A stretch of 27,471 nt of DNA from Ga0074130 sp035492055 (GCA_035492055.1 DATJJR010000092.1:1-27471); one strand, 5' to 3'. Counted from the stretch's first letter, positions 8,424-17,961 are shown. Notes: a model not told the origin generated them from the sequence alone. Numbers and translations: made by a program.

Positions 8424-10043
8424 ATGGGCGCAGAGAGCGAGTTGTTTCAGCGTCTTGAGCAGTTAAATGCGATTGGTATCGCTCTTTCAGGTGAGCGCGA
8501 TATCAATCGACTTCTCGAACTGATTCTTGCCGCAGCCAAGCGCATCACCCATGCCGATGGCGGTACGCTTTATCGTGTCACCGAAGACGGCCGTTTTCTG
8601 CGCTTCGAGATCGTGCGCACCGCTTCGCTGCGCATTGCCATGGGTGGAACCACCGGCGTCGAGGTTCCGTTTCCACCACTGCCCTTGTATCTGGATGACG
8701 GCACGCCGAACGAGGGCATGGTGGCCGTGCATGCCGTACTCAATGATCAAACGATCAACATTCCCGACGCTTATCTGATGGAGGGATTTGATTTCTCGGG
8801 TACGCGCCGCTTCGACGAAACTACTGGCTATCGTTCGCAATCATTTCTGACCGTGCCGATCCGCAATCACGAAAGTGTGATCATCGGCGTGCTGCAGCTC
8901 ATCAATTCCATCGACCCCAACACCGGCAAGGTCGTCCCGTTTTCGTCGGCCGACCAGCGTCTGGCTGAATCGCTGGCTTCGCAAGCGGCGATTGCACTCA
9001 GCAACCGGCAACTGATGACGCAATTGGAGGATCTGTTCGAATCCTTCATCAGCGTCATCAACCTGGCCATTGACGAGAAGTCGCCCTATACCGGTGGTCA
9101 CTGCCAGAGAGTCCCGACCTTGACCATGATGATTGCCGAGGCCGTCAATCGCACCAAGTCGGGCCCGTTCGCTGATTTCGAGATGACCGACAAGGATCGC
9201 TACGAGCTCAAGATTGCCGGCCTGCTACATGACTGCGGCAAGATCACGACGCCGGTCCATGTGGTCGACAAGGAAACCAAGCTTCAGACCATTTTCGATC
9301 GAGTTCATCTTGTCGACACACGCTTCGAAGTATTGCGGCGCGACGCCGAAATCACGCTGTTGAAAGCAAAACTCCAAGCGCAGATGGAAGGTGACGCCGC
9401 CGCCATTGCCGCTGCCGAAGCCGGCTATGCGCACACACTTGCCGAAATCGATGCAGACCAGGCATTGGTGCGCAAGTCGAATATTGGTGCGGAGCGCATG
9501 AACGATGAGGACATCCAGCGCATTCGTGATCTTGCGAGCCGTCGCACCTGGTGCGAGGGCGGCAAGGAGAAACCTTTCCTTTCTGCCGATGAGGTCGAAA
9601 ATCTCACCATCCGTGCCGGCACATTGACTGGCGCGGAACGTCAGATCATCAATCACCACATCGTCGCAACGATCAAGATGCTGGAGCAGTTGCCGTGGCC
9701 GCGTCATCTCGTCAATGTGCCCGAATATGCCGGCGGCCACCATGAGCGGATGGACGGCAAGGGATACCCGAAAGGACTGACTCGAGACCAGATGTCTGTC
9801 CAGGCGCGCATCATGGGAATTGCCGACATTTTCGAAGCGCTGACCGCGCGTGACCGGCCCTACAAGGATGGCATGAAGCTTTCGCAAGCCATGAGCATCC
9901 TCGGTAATTTCCGTCGCAATGGCCATATCGATCCCGACCTGTTCGAGATCTTTGTGCGCGAAAAGGTCTATCTCGAATACGCCGGGAAATTCCTTGACGC
10001 GGCGCAGATCGACGCAGTGGATGAAGCCGCGTTACTGGCTTAG
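8424..10043 (+). CDS. GAF and HD-GYP domain protein, probable c-di-GMP phosphodiesterase
   Basis: The 539-residue cytosolic protein begins with a GAF domain (about 5-190). The HD-GYP domain follows, with GGHCQRV, the metal His269-Asp270 (LLHDCGK), His411-His412 (INHH), His439-His440 and the full GYP signature HHERMDGKGYP (439-449). HD-GYP proteins linearise c-di-GMP, and all hallmark residues are present. Unusually, about 113 residues (288-400), partly a predicted coiled coil rich in Ala, Glu and Lys, are inserted between the HD motif and the LTxxER helix, where ordinary members have almost nothing. AGGAGAG overlaps the upstream stop codon, so translation is probably coupled to the ATPase. 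It is the last gene of the run and converges on the efflux operon 26 bases away; no terminator is visible. Confidence 0.93.
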   Translation: MGAESELFQRLEQLNAIGIALSGERDINRLLELILAAAKRITHADGGTLYRVTEDGRFLRFEIVRTASLRIAMGGTTGVEVPFPPLPLYLDDGTPNEGMVAVHAVLNDQTINIPDAYLMEGFDFSGTRRFDETTGYRSQSFLTVPIRNHESVIIGVLQLINSIDPNTGKVVPFSSADQRLAESLASQAAIALSNRQLMTQLEDLFESFISVINLAIDEKSPYTGGHCQRVPTLTMMIAEAVNRTKSGPFADFEMTDKDRYELKIAGLLHDCGKITTPVHVVDKETKLQTIFDRVHLVDTRFEVLRRDAEITLLKAKLQAQMEGDAAAIAAAEAGYAHTLAEIDADQALVRKSNIGAERMNDEDIQRIRDLASRRTWCEGGKEKPFLSADEVENLTIRAGTLTGAERQIINHHIVATIKMLEQLPWPRHLVNVPEYAGGHHERMDGKGYPKGLTRDQMSVQARIMGIADIFEALTARDRPYKDGMKLSQAMSILGNFRRNGHIDPDLFEIFVREKVYLEYAGKFLDAAQIDAVDEAALLA

Positions 10044-10069
10044 CATTCTGCGCCGTCTATCTGATCTTC

Positions 10070-11548
10070 TTATTGGGTACTTGCGGTCGACGGCATTTCC
10101 GGTGGCTTGATCTGTTCGTTGCCCGGAACGGGAATATCGCCGATCTTCCCGGTGTTCTTGTAGAGCAGCACGGCCGCCAGCAGCAGGTTCTGCCGGGTGG
10201 TGATCAAGGTACCATCGGCCGACAATGCACTGGCCTGCGCAGTGATGACGGCCAGTTGATCGGCTATCCCGGCCTGATATTGATTCAGTGCGATATCGCG
10301 TGCGCGATTGGCAGCCTTGGCGGCAAGCGCACGTTGTTGTTGCGCTTCGTCGCCAAGACGGATGGCGGCGAGGTTGTCCTCGACTTCCTGGAAGGCCGCG
10401 AGCACGGTCTGGCGATAGGTTGCCACACTCTGGTCGTAAGATGCGGTGGCGCTGGCAATCGCTGCACTGCGCGCACCGCCATCGAAAATCGTTTCCGCAA
10501 GGGACGGCCCGAGTGACCAGAAACGATGCGGCAGCGTGAGCAGATTGTCCATCGAGGAACCGCGATAGCCACCACTGGCCGACAGGGTGAGGGTAGGGAA
10601 CCAGGCCGCCTTTGCCACACCGATTTGCGCGTTGGCAGCCGCGACGCGACGTTCAGCCGCGACGATATCGGGCCGCGTGATCAGCCATCGCGACGGCACG
10701 AGTTGTGGCGTGGCCGGCTGTTCCGGCAATGTGCCGGCCGGGAGCGAGAATTCCGACGGCGTCTTGCCGACGATCACCGCGATGGCATGCTCATATTGGT
10801 CACGCTGCAAAGTCAACGTGGAGGCCGTTGCCTTGGCTGTGGCGAGCTGGCTTTCCGCGTTATTGATATCGAGATCGCTGGCAACGCCGGTGGCCAGACG
10901 GTTCTTTGTGATCTGCAGATAGCGCGAATAGGCTTCGATCGTACGGTTCTGAAGATCCAGTTGCACATCGGTACTGCGCAACTGGAAGTAGGTTTGTGCG
11001 AGTAGCGCCTGTGCCGACAATTGCGCGGCGGCGAGATCACCGGCGCTGGCAGCATAGCTTGCATTGGCGGATTCGCTGGCTCGACGGAGTTCGCCCCAGA
11101 GATCGACTTCCCAACTTGTGCTGGCACTTAAGGTGACCGTATTGTTTGGTGCTGCCGCGCCCTGGCTTTGCGTGCCGTTATTGTTGCTGACGATTGCATT
11201 GGCCGCACGTGTTGCACCGAAGTTGCCGGTGACTTTCGGAAAGTAAGCCGCGTTAGCGGTATCGACCGTGGCGCGGGCGACACGGTATTGCGCAGCCGCG
11301 ATGAGAATGTTCTGGTTGTTGATGTTGACCTGCGCTTCGAGCGTATCGAGCGTGTCGTCCTTGAAAACCTTCCACCATTCAGTCGGCACTGCCGGTTCGA
11401 CATTGCCGACCTGAATCCACTGGCCTTCGGTTTCCTTGAAGTTCTGCGGTGTATTGATCGCGGGACGAACGTAGTCGGGGCCGACGGCGCAACCGGTGAC
11501 GGCCAGAAGCGCCAGCAGAACGAGAGGGGATGAGAGTGTGCGTTGCAC
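10070..11548 (-). CDS. NodT-family outer-membrane efflux lipoprotein
   Basis: This 492-residue TolC-like channel subunit links the RND pump to the outside. The N-terminus is a lipoprotein signal with lipobox VTGC (Cys20), followed by GPDYVRP, the characteristic start of NodT/OprM-type factors. Two OEP repeats follow, with conserved stretches such as TSWEVDLWGELRRA and the RPDIVAAERRVAAANAQIG segment. The GTG at 11548 is chosen because AAAGGAAAG lies just upstream in the 10-base gap after mdtC; an in-frame ATG at 11581 would overlap mdtC and precede the signal peptide. It is the last gene of the efflux operon, in the place where enterobacterial mdtABC carries the MFS gene mdtD. Confidence 0.93.
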   Translation of the reverse strand: MQRTLSSPLVLLALLAVTGCAVGPDYVRPAINTPQNFKETEGQWIQVGNVEPAVPTEWWKVFKDDTLDTLEAQVNINNQNILIAAAQYRVARATVDTANAAYFPKVTGNFGATRAANAIVSNNNGTQSQGAAAPNNTVTLSASTSWEVDLWGELRRASESANASYAASAGDLAAAQLSAQALLAQTYFQLRSTDVQLDLQNRTIEAYSRYLQITKNRLATGVASDLDINNAESQLATAKATASTLTLQRDQYEHAIAVIVGKTPSEFSLPAGTLPEQPATPQLVPSRWLITRPDIVAAERRVAAANAQIGVAKAAWFPTLTLSASGGYRGSSMDNLLTLPHRFWSLGPSLAETIFDGGARSAAIASATASYDQSVATYRQTVLAAFQEVEDNLAAIRLGDEAQQQRALAAKAANRARDIALNQYQAGIADQLAVITAQASALSADGTLITTRQNLLLAAVLLYKNTGKIGDIPVPGNEQIKPPEMPSTASTQ

Positions 11549-11558
11549 GTTCTTTCCT

Positions 11559-14500
11559 TTATGAAACTTGCAGCGGCTCAACCTGATGGGGCCGCTTGAC
11601 GAGTCGGTTGCGCAAATTGTCCAGCATCACATAGACGACCGGTGTGGTGTACAGCGTGAGCAACTGGCTGACGATGAGTCCGCCAACAATGGAAATGCCC
11701 AGTGGCTGGCGCAGTTCGGCGCCGTCACCCGTACCCAGTGCGAGTGGAATTGCGCCGCAGATGGCGGCGACGGTGGTCATCATGATCGGGCGGAAACGCA
11801 GGTCGCAGGCGCGATAGATCGCCGTTGCCGCTGAGCGGCCAAACTGGCGCTGCTGCACGATGGCGACGTCCACCATCATGATCGCGTTCTTCTTGACGAT
11901 GCCGATGAGCAGGATGACGCCGATCAGCGCGATGATCGTGAAGTCGGTTTTGAATGTCATCAGTCCGAGCAGCGCACCAATGCCTGCAGACGGCAATGTG
12001 GAGAGGATGGTCAAGGGATGCAGCAGGCTTTCATACAGCATGCCGAGCACGATATAGATGGTCAGAATCGCGGCAAGAATCAGGAAGGGTTGACTCTTGT
12101 TCGTCGCATCAAAAGCCTTGGCGGTTCCGGCAAAGGCACCCTGAACACTGGTCGGCACGCCGATCTCTGCAATCGTCTGATTGATGGCTGTCGCCGCCTG
12201 ACCCAGTGAAACGCCCGGCGGCAGATTGAAGCTGAAGGTGCTGGCCGGGAAGCCGCTCTGGTGATTCACCGCCAGCGGTGTTGCGCTGGTCTTGACGGTG
12301 GCGAATGCCGACAACGGTACTTGTGCCTTGCTGCCGGTGGAGATGTAGAAGTTCTTCAGCGTCTCCGGGCTCTCCAGCCATTTCGGCGCCAGCTCCATGA
12401 CCACGCGATACTGATTCATCGGATTGTAGATGACCGCGACCTGACGTTGGCTGAAGGCGTTGGACAGCGCCGTATCGATCGTCTGCATATTGAGGCCGAG
12501 CTGGGCCGCCTTGTCGCGATCGATGCTGATATACGTCTCTGCTGCCTTGTCCTGCGTGTCGGTGTTGACGTCCACTAGTTGCGGCAGCTTGGCGAAGGCG
12601 TTCTTGATCTTCGGTTCCCATGCACGAAGTGTTTCCAGATCATCTGCCTGCAGCGTGTACTGGTATTCAGCATTGCTTTGTCGTCCACCAACACGTACGT
12701 CCTGCGCGGCGACAAGGAAGGCTGTTGCACCCGGCTCATGCGCAAGCTTCGGACGCAGGCGATTGATGACGTCGCTGGCGCTGGTCGTGCGCTGCCCCGG
12801 CCCCTTGCCGATGGGCTTGAGCGTCACGAACATCATGCTCTGGCGTGCGCCGCTGGTGAAGCCGATGACATTCTGGGTAGCCGGATCACTTTGAATCATC
12901 TTCATGAAGCTCAGCAGTTTTTCACGCGCAGAATCGAACGAAATGCTTTGATCGGTCTGGATCATCACGATGAGCCGACCACTGTCCTGCTCAGGAAAAA
13001 GACCCTTCGGAATCGCGATGTAGAGGTGGATGTTGAGTGCGATGGTTGCGAGCAATACGATCAGCATCAATGGCCGGTGTCGAAGTGCCCATGCAAGCGA
13101 GCGCCGATAGCTGCGCAACATGCGCGTCTGCAGGCGACGGGTTGCGGCGGCGAATTTCTTGCGGCGTTTGTGCTCGGGCTGCTCGGGTGTTCCTGCGGTT
13201 TCGCTGCCTTTTGGCGGCTTTGCCTTCAGCATCCAGGCACACATTGCCGGCGTCGTGGTCAGCGACACGATCATGGAAATGAAGATGGCGGCGGCCAGCG
13301 TCACGGCGAACTCCCGGAACAACCGTCCGACGATGCCGCCCATGCCGAGCAACGGAATGAAGACGGCAATCAGCGAGAGCGTGATCGACACGATGGTGAA
13401 ACTGATTTCACGCGAACCGTCGAGTGCCGCCTGCATTGGCGTTTTTCCCATCTCGATGTGACGCGTGATGTTCTCCAGCACCACGATGGCGTCGTCGACG
13501 ACAAAGCCAGTTGCAACAGTGAGTGCCATGAGCGACAGGTTGTTCAGGCTGAATCCGAACAGGTACATGGCGCCGAATGTACCGATCAGCGATACCGGCA
13601 CCACAACGCTGGGAATCAGCGTGGCACGCACGCGGCGCAGGAACATGAATACAACCATTACCACCAGCGCGATGGAAATCATCAGCGTGCGCTCGACTTC
13701 ATGCAGTGAACCGCGAATCGTCGGCGTGCGATCCATGACGACATCGAGATTGACGGCCTCCGGAATCGATGCACGCAGAAAGGGCAGCAGTTCGTTGACG
13801 CGTGCAACGGTCTCGATGATGTTCGCGCCCGGCTGCGTGTTGAGGATAAGCAGAATGGCTGCCTTGCCATTGGAGACGCCGTAGTTGCGCACGTCCTCGA
13901 CCGAGTCCTGTACATCGGCGATGTCACCGAGACGAACGCCGGCATTGTTCTGGTAGCGGACAATCACATTTGAGAACTGGTCCGCCGTCTTGTATTGGTC
14001 GTTGGCACCGAGTTGCCATTGCCTTTCGTCCGACTCCAGTGTACCGAGCGGACGTCGTGCGCTGGCGGCATTGACGGCGGTTTGCACGTCGGATAGCGCA
14101 ATGCCGCTGGCAGCGAGGCGATTCGGATCGAGATCGACGCGCACGGCCGGCAGTGCGCCGCCGCCGATGGTGACCTGACCGATGCCGTCGATCTGCGAAA
14201 TGCGCTGCGCGAGAATGGTCGACGCCGCATCGTACATCTGGCCGCGCGTCATGGTGGCTGATGTAAGCGCAATGATCATCACCGGAGAATCGGCAGGATT
14301 GACCTTGCGATAGGTCGGCATCGAAGGCATGCCCGACGGCAAAAGCGGTCGTGCAGCGTTGATTGCTGCCTGCACATCCCGCGCGGCGCCGTTGATGTCC
14401 CGACTCAATTCAAACTGGATCGTGACGCGCGTGTTGCCTTGTGAGCTGGAGCTGGTGAGTTCGGTGATGCCGGAAATCTGGCCTAGCACGCGCTCCAGCG

Positions 14501-14696
14501 GCGTTGCAACAGTTGCCGCCATGGTTTCCGGACTGGCGCCGGGCAACGTGGCCGTCACCGAGATGGTCGGAAAATCGACTTGCGGCAAGGGCGCCACGGG
14601 CAATGCAAAGAATGCAATTGCGCCAGCCAGCGTCAAGCCGATCGTTACCAGCGTGGTGGCGATCGGGCGCGAGATGAAGGGAAGAGACAGGTTCAT
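11559..14696 (-). CDS. mdtC: RND efflux pump subunit, MdtC-like
   Basis: The 1045-residue inner-membrane proton-driven drug transporter has the usual 12-helix RND plan with two large periplasmic loops. It resembles E. coli MdtC over its length, for instance LPVAPLPQVDFP near the start and SRDINGAARDVQAAINAA. The proton-relay residues are present: Asp401-Asp402 in FVVDDAIV and Lys936 in GIVKKNAIMM. In E. coli MdtB and MdtC form a B2C heterotrimer in which the two subunits have different roles. AGGAAGG precedes the ATG. A 91-base gap with palindromes separates it from mdtB, unlike the tight spacing elsewhere in the operon. Confidence 0.95.
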   Translation of the reverse strand: MNLSLPFISRPIATTLVTIGLTLAGAIAFFALPVAPLPQVDFPTISVTATLPGASPETMAATVATPLERVLGQISGITELTSSSSQGNTRVTIQFELSRDINGAARDVQAAINAARPLLPSGMPSMPTYRKVNPADSPVMIIALTSATMTRGQMYDAASTILAQRISQIDGIGQVTIGGGALPAVRVDLDPNRLAASGIALSDVQTAVNAASARRPLGTLESDERQWQLGANDQYKTADQFSNVIVRYQNNAGVRLGDIADVQDSVEDVRNYGVSNGKAAILLILNTQPGANIIETVARVNELLPFLRASIPEAVNLDVVMDRTPTIRGSLHEVERTLMISIALVVMVVFMFLRRVRATLIPSVVVPVSLIGTFGAMYLFGFSLNNLSLMALTVATGFVVDDAIVVLENITRHIEMGKTPMQAALDGSREISFTIVSITLSLIAVFIPLLGMGGIVGRLFREFAVTLAAAIFISMIVSLTTTPAMCAWMLKAKPPKGSETAGTPEQPEHKRRKKFAAATRRLQTRMLRSYRRSLAWALRHRPLMLIVLLATIALNIHLYIAIPKGLFPEQDSGRLIVMIQTDQSISFDSAREKLLSFMKMIQSDPATQNVIGFTSGARQSMMFVTLKPIGKGPGQRTTSASDVINRLRPKLAHEPGATAFLVAAQDVRVGGRQSNAEYQYTLQADDLETLRAWEPKIKNAFAKLPQLVDVNTDTQDKAAETYISIDRDKAAQLGLNMQTIDTALSNAFSQRQVAVIYNPMNQYRVVMELAPKWLESPETLKNFYISTGSKAQVPLSAFATVKTSATPLAVNHQSGFPASTFSFNLPPGVSLGQAATAINQTIAEIGVPTSVQGAFAGTAKAFDATNKSQPFLILAAILTIYIVLGMLYESLLHPLTILSTLPSAGIGALLGLMTFKTDFTIIALIGVILLIGIVKKNAIMMVDVAIVQQRQFGRSAATAIYRACDLRFRPIMMTTVAAICGAIPLALGTGDGAELRQPLGISIVGGLIVSQLLTLYTTPVVYVMLDNLRNRLVKRPHQVEPLQVS

Positions 14697-14718
14697 TGCC
14701 CTTCCTCATCTCTGTCCC

Positions 14719-14759
14719 CGCTCCTCCCGGGAGCGCGAGAAAAGGTCGCTAGCGACCTT
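14719..14759 (-). repeat. Palindromic intercistronic element between mdtB and mdtC
   Basis: Two dyad elements lie in the 91-base gap 14697-14787. One is CGCTCC (14719-14724) pairing with GGAGCG (14730-14735). The other is a perfect 18-base palindrome, AAGGTCGCT/AGCGACCTT (14742-14759). Read in the direction of transcription, the 18-base palindrome comes first and is followed by a short TTTTC, so it resembles a weak terminator or an mRNA-stabilising hairpin. The sequence could also be a dispersed intergenic repeat of the REP type; only a genome-wide count would tell. Confidence 0.6.
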
Positions 14760-14787
14760 CCTTGTCTTGGAGGCACCATGTGAAGAC

Positions 14788-17700
14788 TCATGCGCTTTCT
14801 TCTTCACTTTCTTTTGCGCTGCCGAAGCGTTCGCGCAGGCGGATAGCAAGGCGATCGAAGGTGAGATAGATCACCGGCGTTGTGAAGAGCGTCAATACCT
14901 GACTGATGAGCAGGCCGCCGACCATGGTGATGCCAAGGGGCTGGCGCAGTTCGGCACCGGTGCCGGTGCCGAGCATCAAAGGCAAGGCGCCGAGCAGCGC
15001 AGCCATGGTCGTCATCAGAATGGGGCGGAAGCGCAACAGGCAGGCCTGATAGATTGCATCGCGCGGCGACATGCCTTGATTGCGTTCAGCGTCGAGGGCG
15101 AAGTCGATCATCATGATCGCGTTCTTCTTGACGATGCCGATCAGCAGAATGATGCCGATGATCCCGATGATGTCGAGGTCGTTGCGGCTGACGAGCAAGG
15201 CGAGCAGCGCGCCAACGCCAGCCGACGGCAGCGTCGAGAGAATCGTGACCGGATGCACGACGCTTTCGTACAGGACGCCGAGCACGATGTACATCGTCAC
15301 GATGGCGGCAAGAATCAGCATGAGTGTGGAGGACAAGGACCCCTGGAAGGCAAGCGCCGCACCTTGAAAATGCGTTTCAATCGATGGCGGCATCTTGAGG
15401 TTTTGTTCAACTTCACGGATGGCATCGACTGCTTCCCCCAGCGATGCACCCTTGGCGAGGTTGAAGGAGACCGTCGTCGCGGGGAACTGACCGACGTGAT
15501 TGACGACCAGTGGCGTATTGCGTTCGACGATGTGCGCGACGGCCGTCAGCGGAACCTGTTGCGAGTTGGTCGTGGTACTGACACCGTTGACCACATTGGT
15601 TACGCCGCTGGTCGGCACGTAGAGGCCGTCCAGTGCCCTGAGGCCAAGGTCAGGTCGCTGCTTGCCTTCGAGCACGACGCGATACTGGTTCGATTGCGTG
15701 AAGATCGTTGACACCAGACGCTGACCGAAAGCATCGTAGAGCACGTTGTCGATACTGGCGACACTCACGTTGAGTCGGCCGGCCGCTTCGCGATCAATTT
15801 CCACATACGCTTGCAGTCCGTTGTTCTGCAAGTCGCTGGTGACGTCGGCAAGCTCGGGGCGCGCGCGCAGTTTGTCGACGAGTTGCGGCACCCATTCGTC
15901 GAGTGTATCGGTGTCAGCGGATTCGAGCATGAACTGGTATTGCGTACGGGATACGCGATCTTCCACCGTCAAATCCTGTACCGGCTGCATGTACAGCGAG
16001 ATGCCGGGTATGTTGGCGACACGCTGGTTGATGCGGCGAATGATTTCACTGGCGCGCGCATCACGTTGTTCGAGCGGCTTCAGCGTAATCTGCATGCGGC
16101 CGGCATTGAGCGTGGTGTTGTCGCCATCGACGCCAATGAATGAAGCCACGTTGTCGACGGCCGGGTCTTTCAGGATTTCCTCGGCCAGCGCTTGCTGGCG
16201 CTCACTCATGGCAGCAAACGAAATGGCTTGCGATGCTTCGGTGACGCCCTGGATCACACCAGTGTCCTGCACCGGGAAAAATCCCTTGGGTACGAAGATG
16301 TAGAGCAAACCGGTCAGCAGCAGTGTGCCGAATGCGACGAGCAATGTGGCGCGTTGGCGATTGAGCACCCAGTTCAGCATTTCACCGTACTTGGCGATCG
16401 TTTGATCGAACAGTTTTCCGATGCGTTGCGAGAAGGCGCTCTGCTTTTCGATCGGTTCATGCTTGAGCAGGCGTGCGCAGAGCATCGGCGTGAGCGTCAG
16501 CGAGACGAAGGCGGAAATGATGATCGAGACGGCCAGCGTGATGGCGAACTCATGGAAGAGGCGGCCGACCACGTCGCTCATGAAGAGCAAGGGAATCAAG
16601 ACAGCAATCAGGGAAAACGTCAGCGACACGATGGTGAAGCCGATCTGCTTTGAACCTTTGAGGGCTGCGGGCAGTGGTTCTTCGCCTTCCTCGACGTAGC
16701 GCGCGATGTTTTCGATCATCACGATGGCATCGTCGACGACGAAACCGGTCGAGATGGTCAGTGCCATCAACGTGAGGTTGTTGATCGAAAAACCGGCCAG
16801 ATACATCACGCCGAACGTGCCGACCAGCGACAGCGGTACGGCAATACCGGGAATGAAAGTGGCCGGCAGATTGCGCAAGAACACGAAGATGACCATGACG
16901 ACGAGCGCGATGGCGAGGAGCAACTCAAACTGCACGTCGTTGACTGAAGCGCGAATGGTTGTGGTGCGGTCGGTCAGCACCGTCACGTCAATGGAACCGG
17001 GCAGGTTGGCTTGCAATTTGGGCAGAAGCTGCTTCACCTGATCGGCCACTTCGATCACGTTTGCACCAGGCTGGCGCCGCACGTTAAGAATGACGGCCGG
17101 TGTCGTGTTCGTCCAGGCGGCGAGACGCACGTTCTCCGCATCTTCCACCACGTCGGCAACATCCTTCAGACGGATTGCCGCACCGTTCTGATAGGCGATG
17201 ATCATGTCCGCATAATCCTGCGGCGACTGAAGCTGATCGTTGGCGTCGATGGTCGAGGAGCGCATCGGACCGTCGAAACTGCCCTTGGCAAGATTCACAT
17301 TGTTGTTGCCGATGGCGGTACGTATATCTTCAAGCGACAAACCCATGCTGGCCAGCGCCTGTGGATTGGCCTGTACCCGCACAGCAGGGCGGCGACCGCC
17401 AGCGATGCTGACGAGACCGACGCCAGGGACTTGCGATATTTTTTGCGCGACACGTGTTTCAACCAGATCCTGCACGCGCGTCACGGCCAGCGTCGGCGAG
17501 GTCACGGCAATCGTGAGAATTGGCGCGTCGGCAGGATTGACCTTGCTGTATACCGGCGGCATGGGCATGTCGCTCGGCAACAGATTACTCGCTGCATTGA
17601 TGGCCGCTTGCACTTGTTGCTCGGCAACGTCCAGCGTCAGATCAAGCGAGAAGCGCAGCGTGATCACCGATGCACCGCCGGAGCTGGCCGAGGACATTTG

Positions 17701-17934
17701 CACGAGGCCCGGCATCTGCCCGAACTGGCGCTCGAGCGGCGCCGTGATCGACGATGCAATGACGTCGGGGCTGGCACCCGGATACAGCGCCGTGACCTGC
17801 ATGGTCGGATAGTCGACCTCGGGTAGTGCGGCAATAGGTAGCAGGCGATAGGCCAGCAAGCCGGCAAGCAGGATGGCGATCATCAGCAACGACGTTGCGA
17901 TGGGACGCAGGATGAAGATGCGGGACGGATTCAT
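14788..17934 (-). CDS. mdtB: RND efflux pump subunit, MdtB-like
   Basis: The 1048-residue inner-membrane RND transporter is the partner of the MdtC-like protein. The N-terminal half follows E. coli MdtB closely, for example LPIAALPEVDYP, TAPLERQFGQMPG and AINAASNLLPSDMP. The proton-relay pair is Asp401-Asp402 (FVVDDAIVM), with Lys937 in GIVKKNAIMM. MdtBC pumps export substrates such as bile salts and novobiocin in E. coli; substrates here are unknown. The gene starts 27 bases after mdtA without a strong Shine-Dalgarno sequence. Confidence 0.95.
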   Translation of the reverse strand: MNPSRIFILRPIATSLLMIAILLAGLLAYRLLPIAALPEVDYPTMQVTALYPGASPDVIASSITAPLERQFGQMPGLVQMSSASSGGASVITLRFSLDLTLDVAEQQVQAAINAASNLLPSDMPMPPVYSKVNPADAPILTIAVTSPTLAVTRVQDLVETRVAQKISQVPGVGLVSIAGGRRPAVRVQANPQALASMGLSLEDIRTAIGNNNVNLAKGSFDGPMRSSTIDANDQLQSPQDYADMIIAYQNGAAIRLKDVADVVEDAENVRLAAWTNTTPAVILNVRRQPGANVIEVADQVKQLLPKLQANLPGSIDVTVLTDRTTTIRASVNDVQFELLLAIALVVMVIFVFLRNLPATFIPGIAVPLSLVGTFGVMYLAGFSINNLTLMALTISTGFVVDDAIVMIENIARYVEEGEEPLPAALKGSKQIGFTIVSLTFSLIAVLIPLLFMSDVVGRLFHEFAITLAVSIIISAFVSLTLTPMLCARLLKHEPIEKQSAFSQRIGKLFDQTIAKYGEMLNWVLNRQRATLLVAFGTLLLTGLLYIFVPKGFFPVQDTGVIQGVTEASQAISFAAMSERQQALAEEILKDPAVDNVASFIGVDGDNTTLNAGRMQITLKPLEQRDARASEIIRRINQRVANIPGISLYMQPVQDLTVEDRVSRTQYQFMLESADTDTLDEWVPQLVDKLRARPELADVTSDLQNNGLQAYVEIDREAAGRLNVSVASIDNVLYDAFGQRLVSTIFTQSNQYRVVLEGKQRPDLGLRALDGLYVPTSGVTNVVNGVSTTTNSQQVPLTAVAHIVERNTPLVVNHVGQFPATTVSFNLAKGASLGEAVDAIREVEQNLKMPPSIETHFQGAALAFQGSLSSTLMLILAAIVTMYIVLGVLYESVVHPVTILSTLPSAGVGALLALLVSRNDLDIIGIIGIILLIGIVKKNAIMMIDFALDAERNQGMSPRDAIYQACLLRFRPILMTTMAALLGALPLMLGTGTGAELRQPLGITMVGGLLISQVLTLFTTPVIYLTFDRLAIRLRERFGSAKESEEESA

Positions 17935-17961
17935 TGTGCGTGGTGACGTGTGGCGTGCGGC

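Noticed and set aside
12579..13709. Plus-strand open frame of 376 codons opposite mdtC
   Set aside because: Low-complexity composition (runs of His, Gln, Arg, Asp) and full overlap with conserved mdtC codons mark it as antisense shadow.
14329..15711. Long plus-strand open frame (460 codons) across the mdtC start, the gap and the mdtB end
   Set aside because: It is antisense to two clearly conserved RND genes, its product is rich in His, Arg, Asp and Gln with no recognisable domain, and it has no ribosome site. It is a codon-bias shadow.
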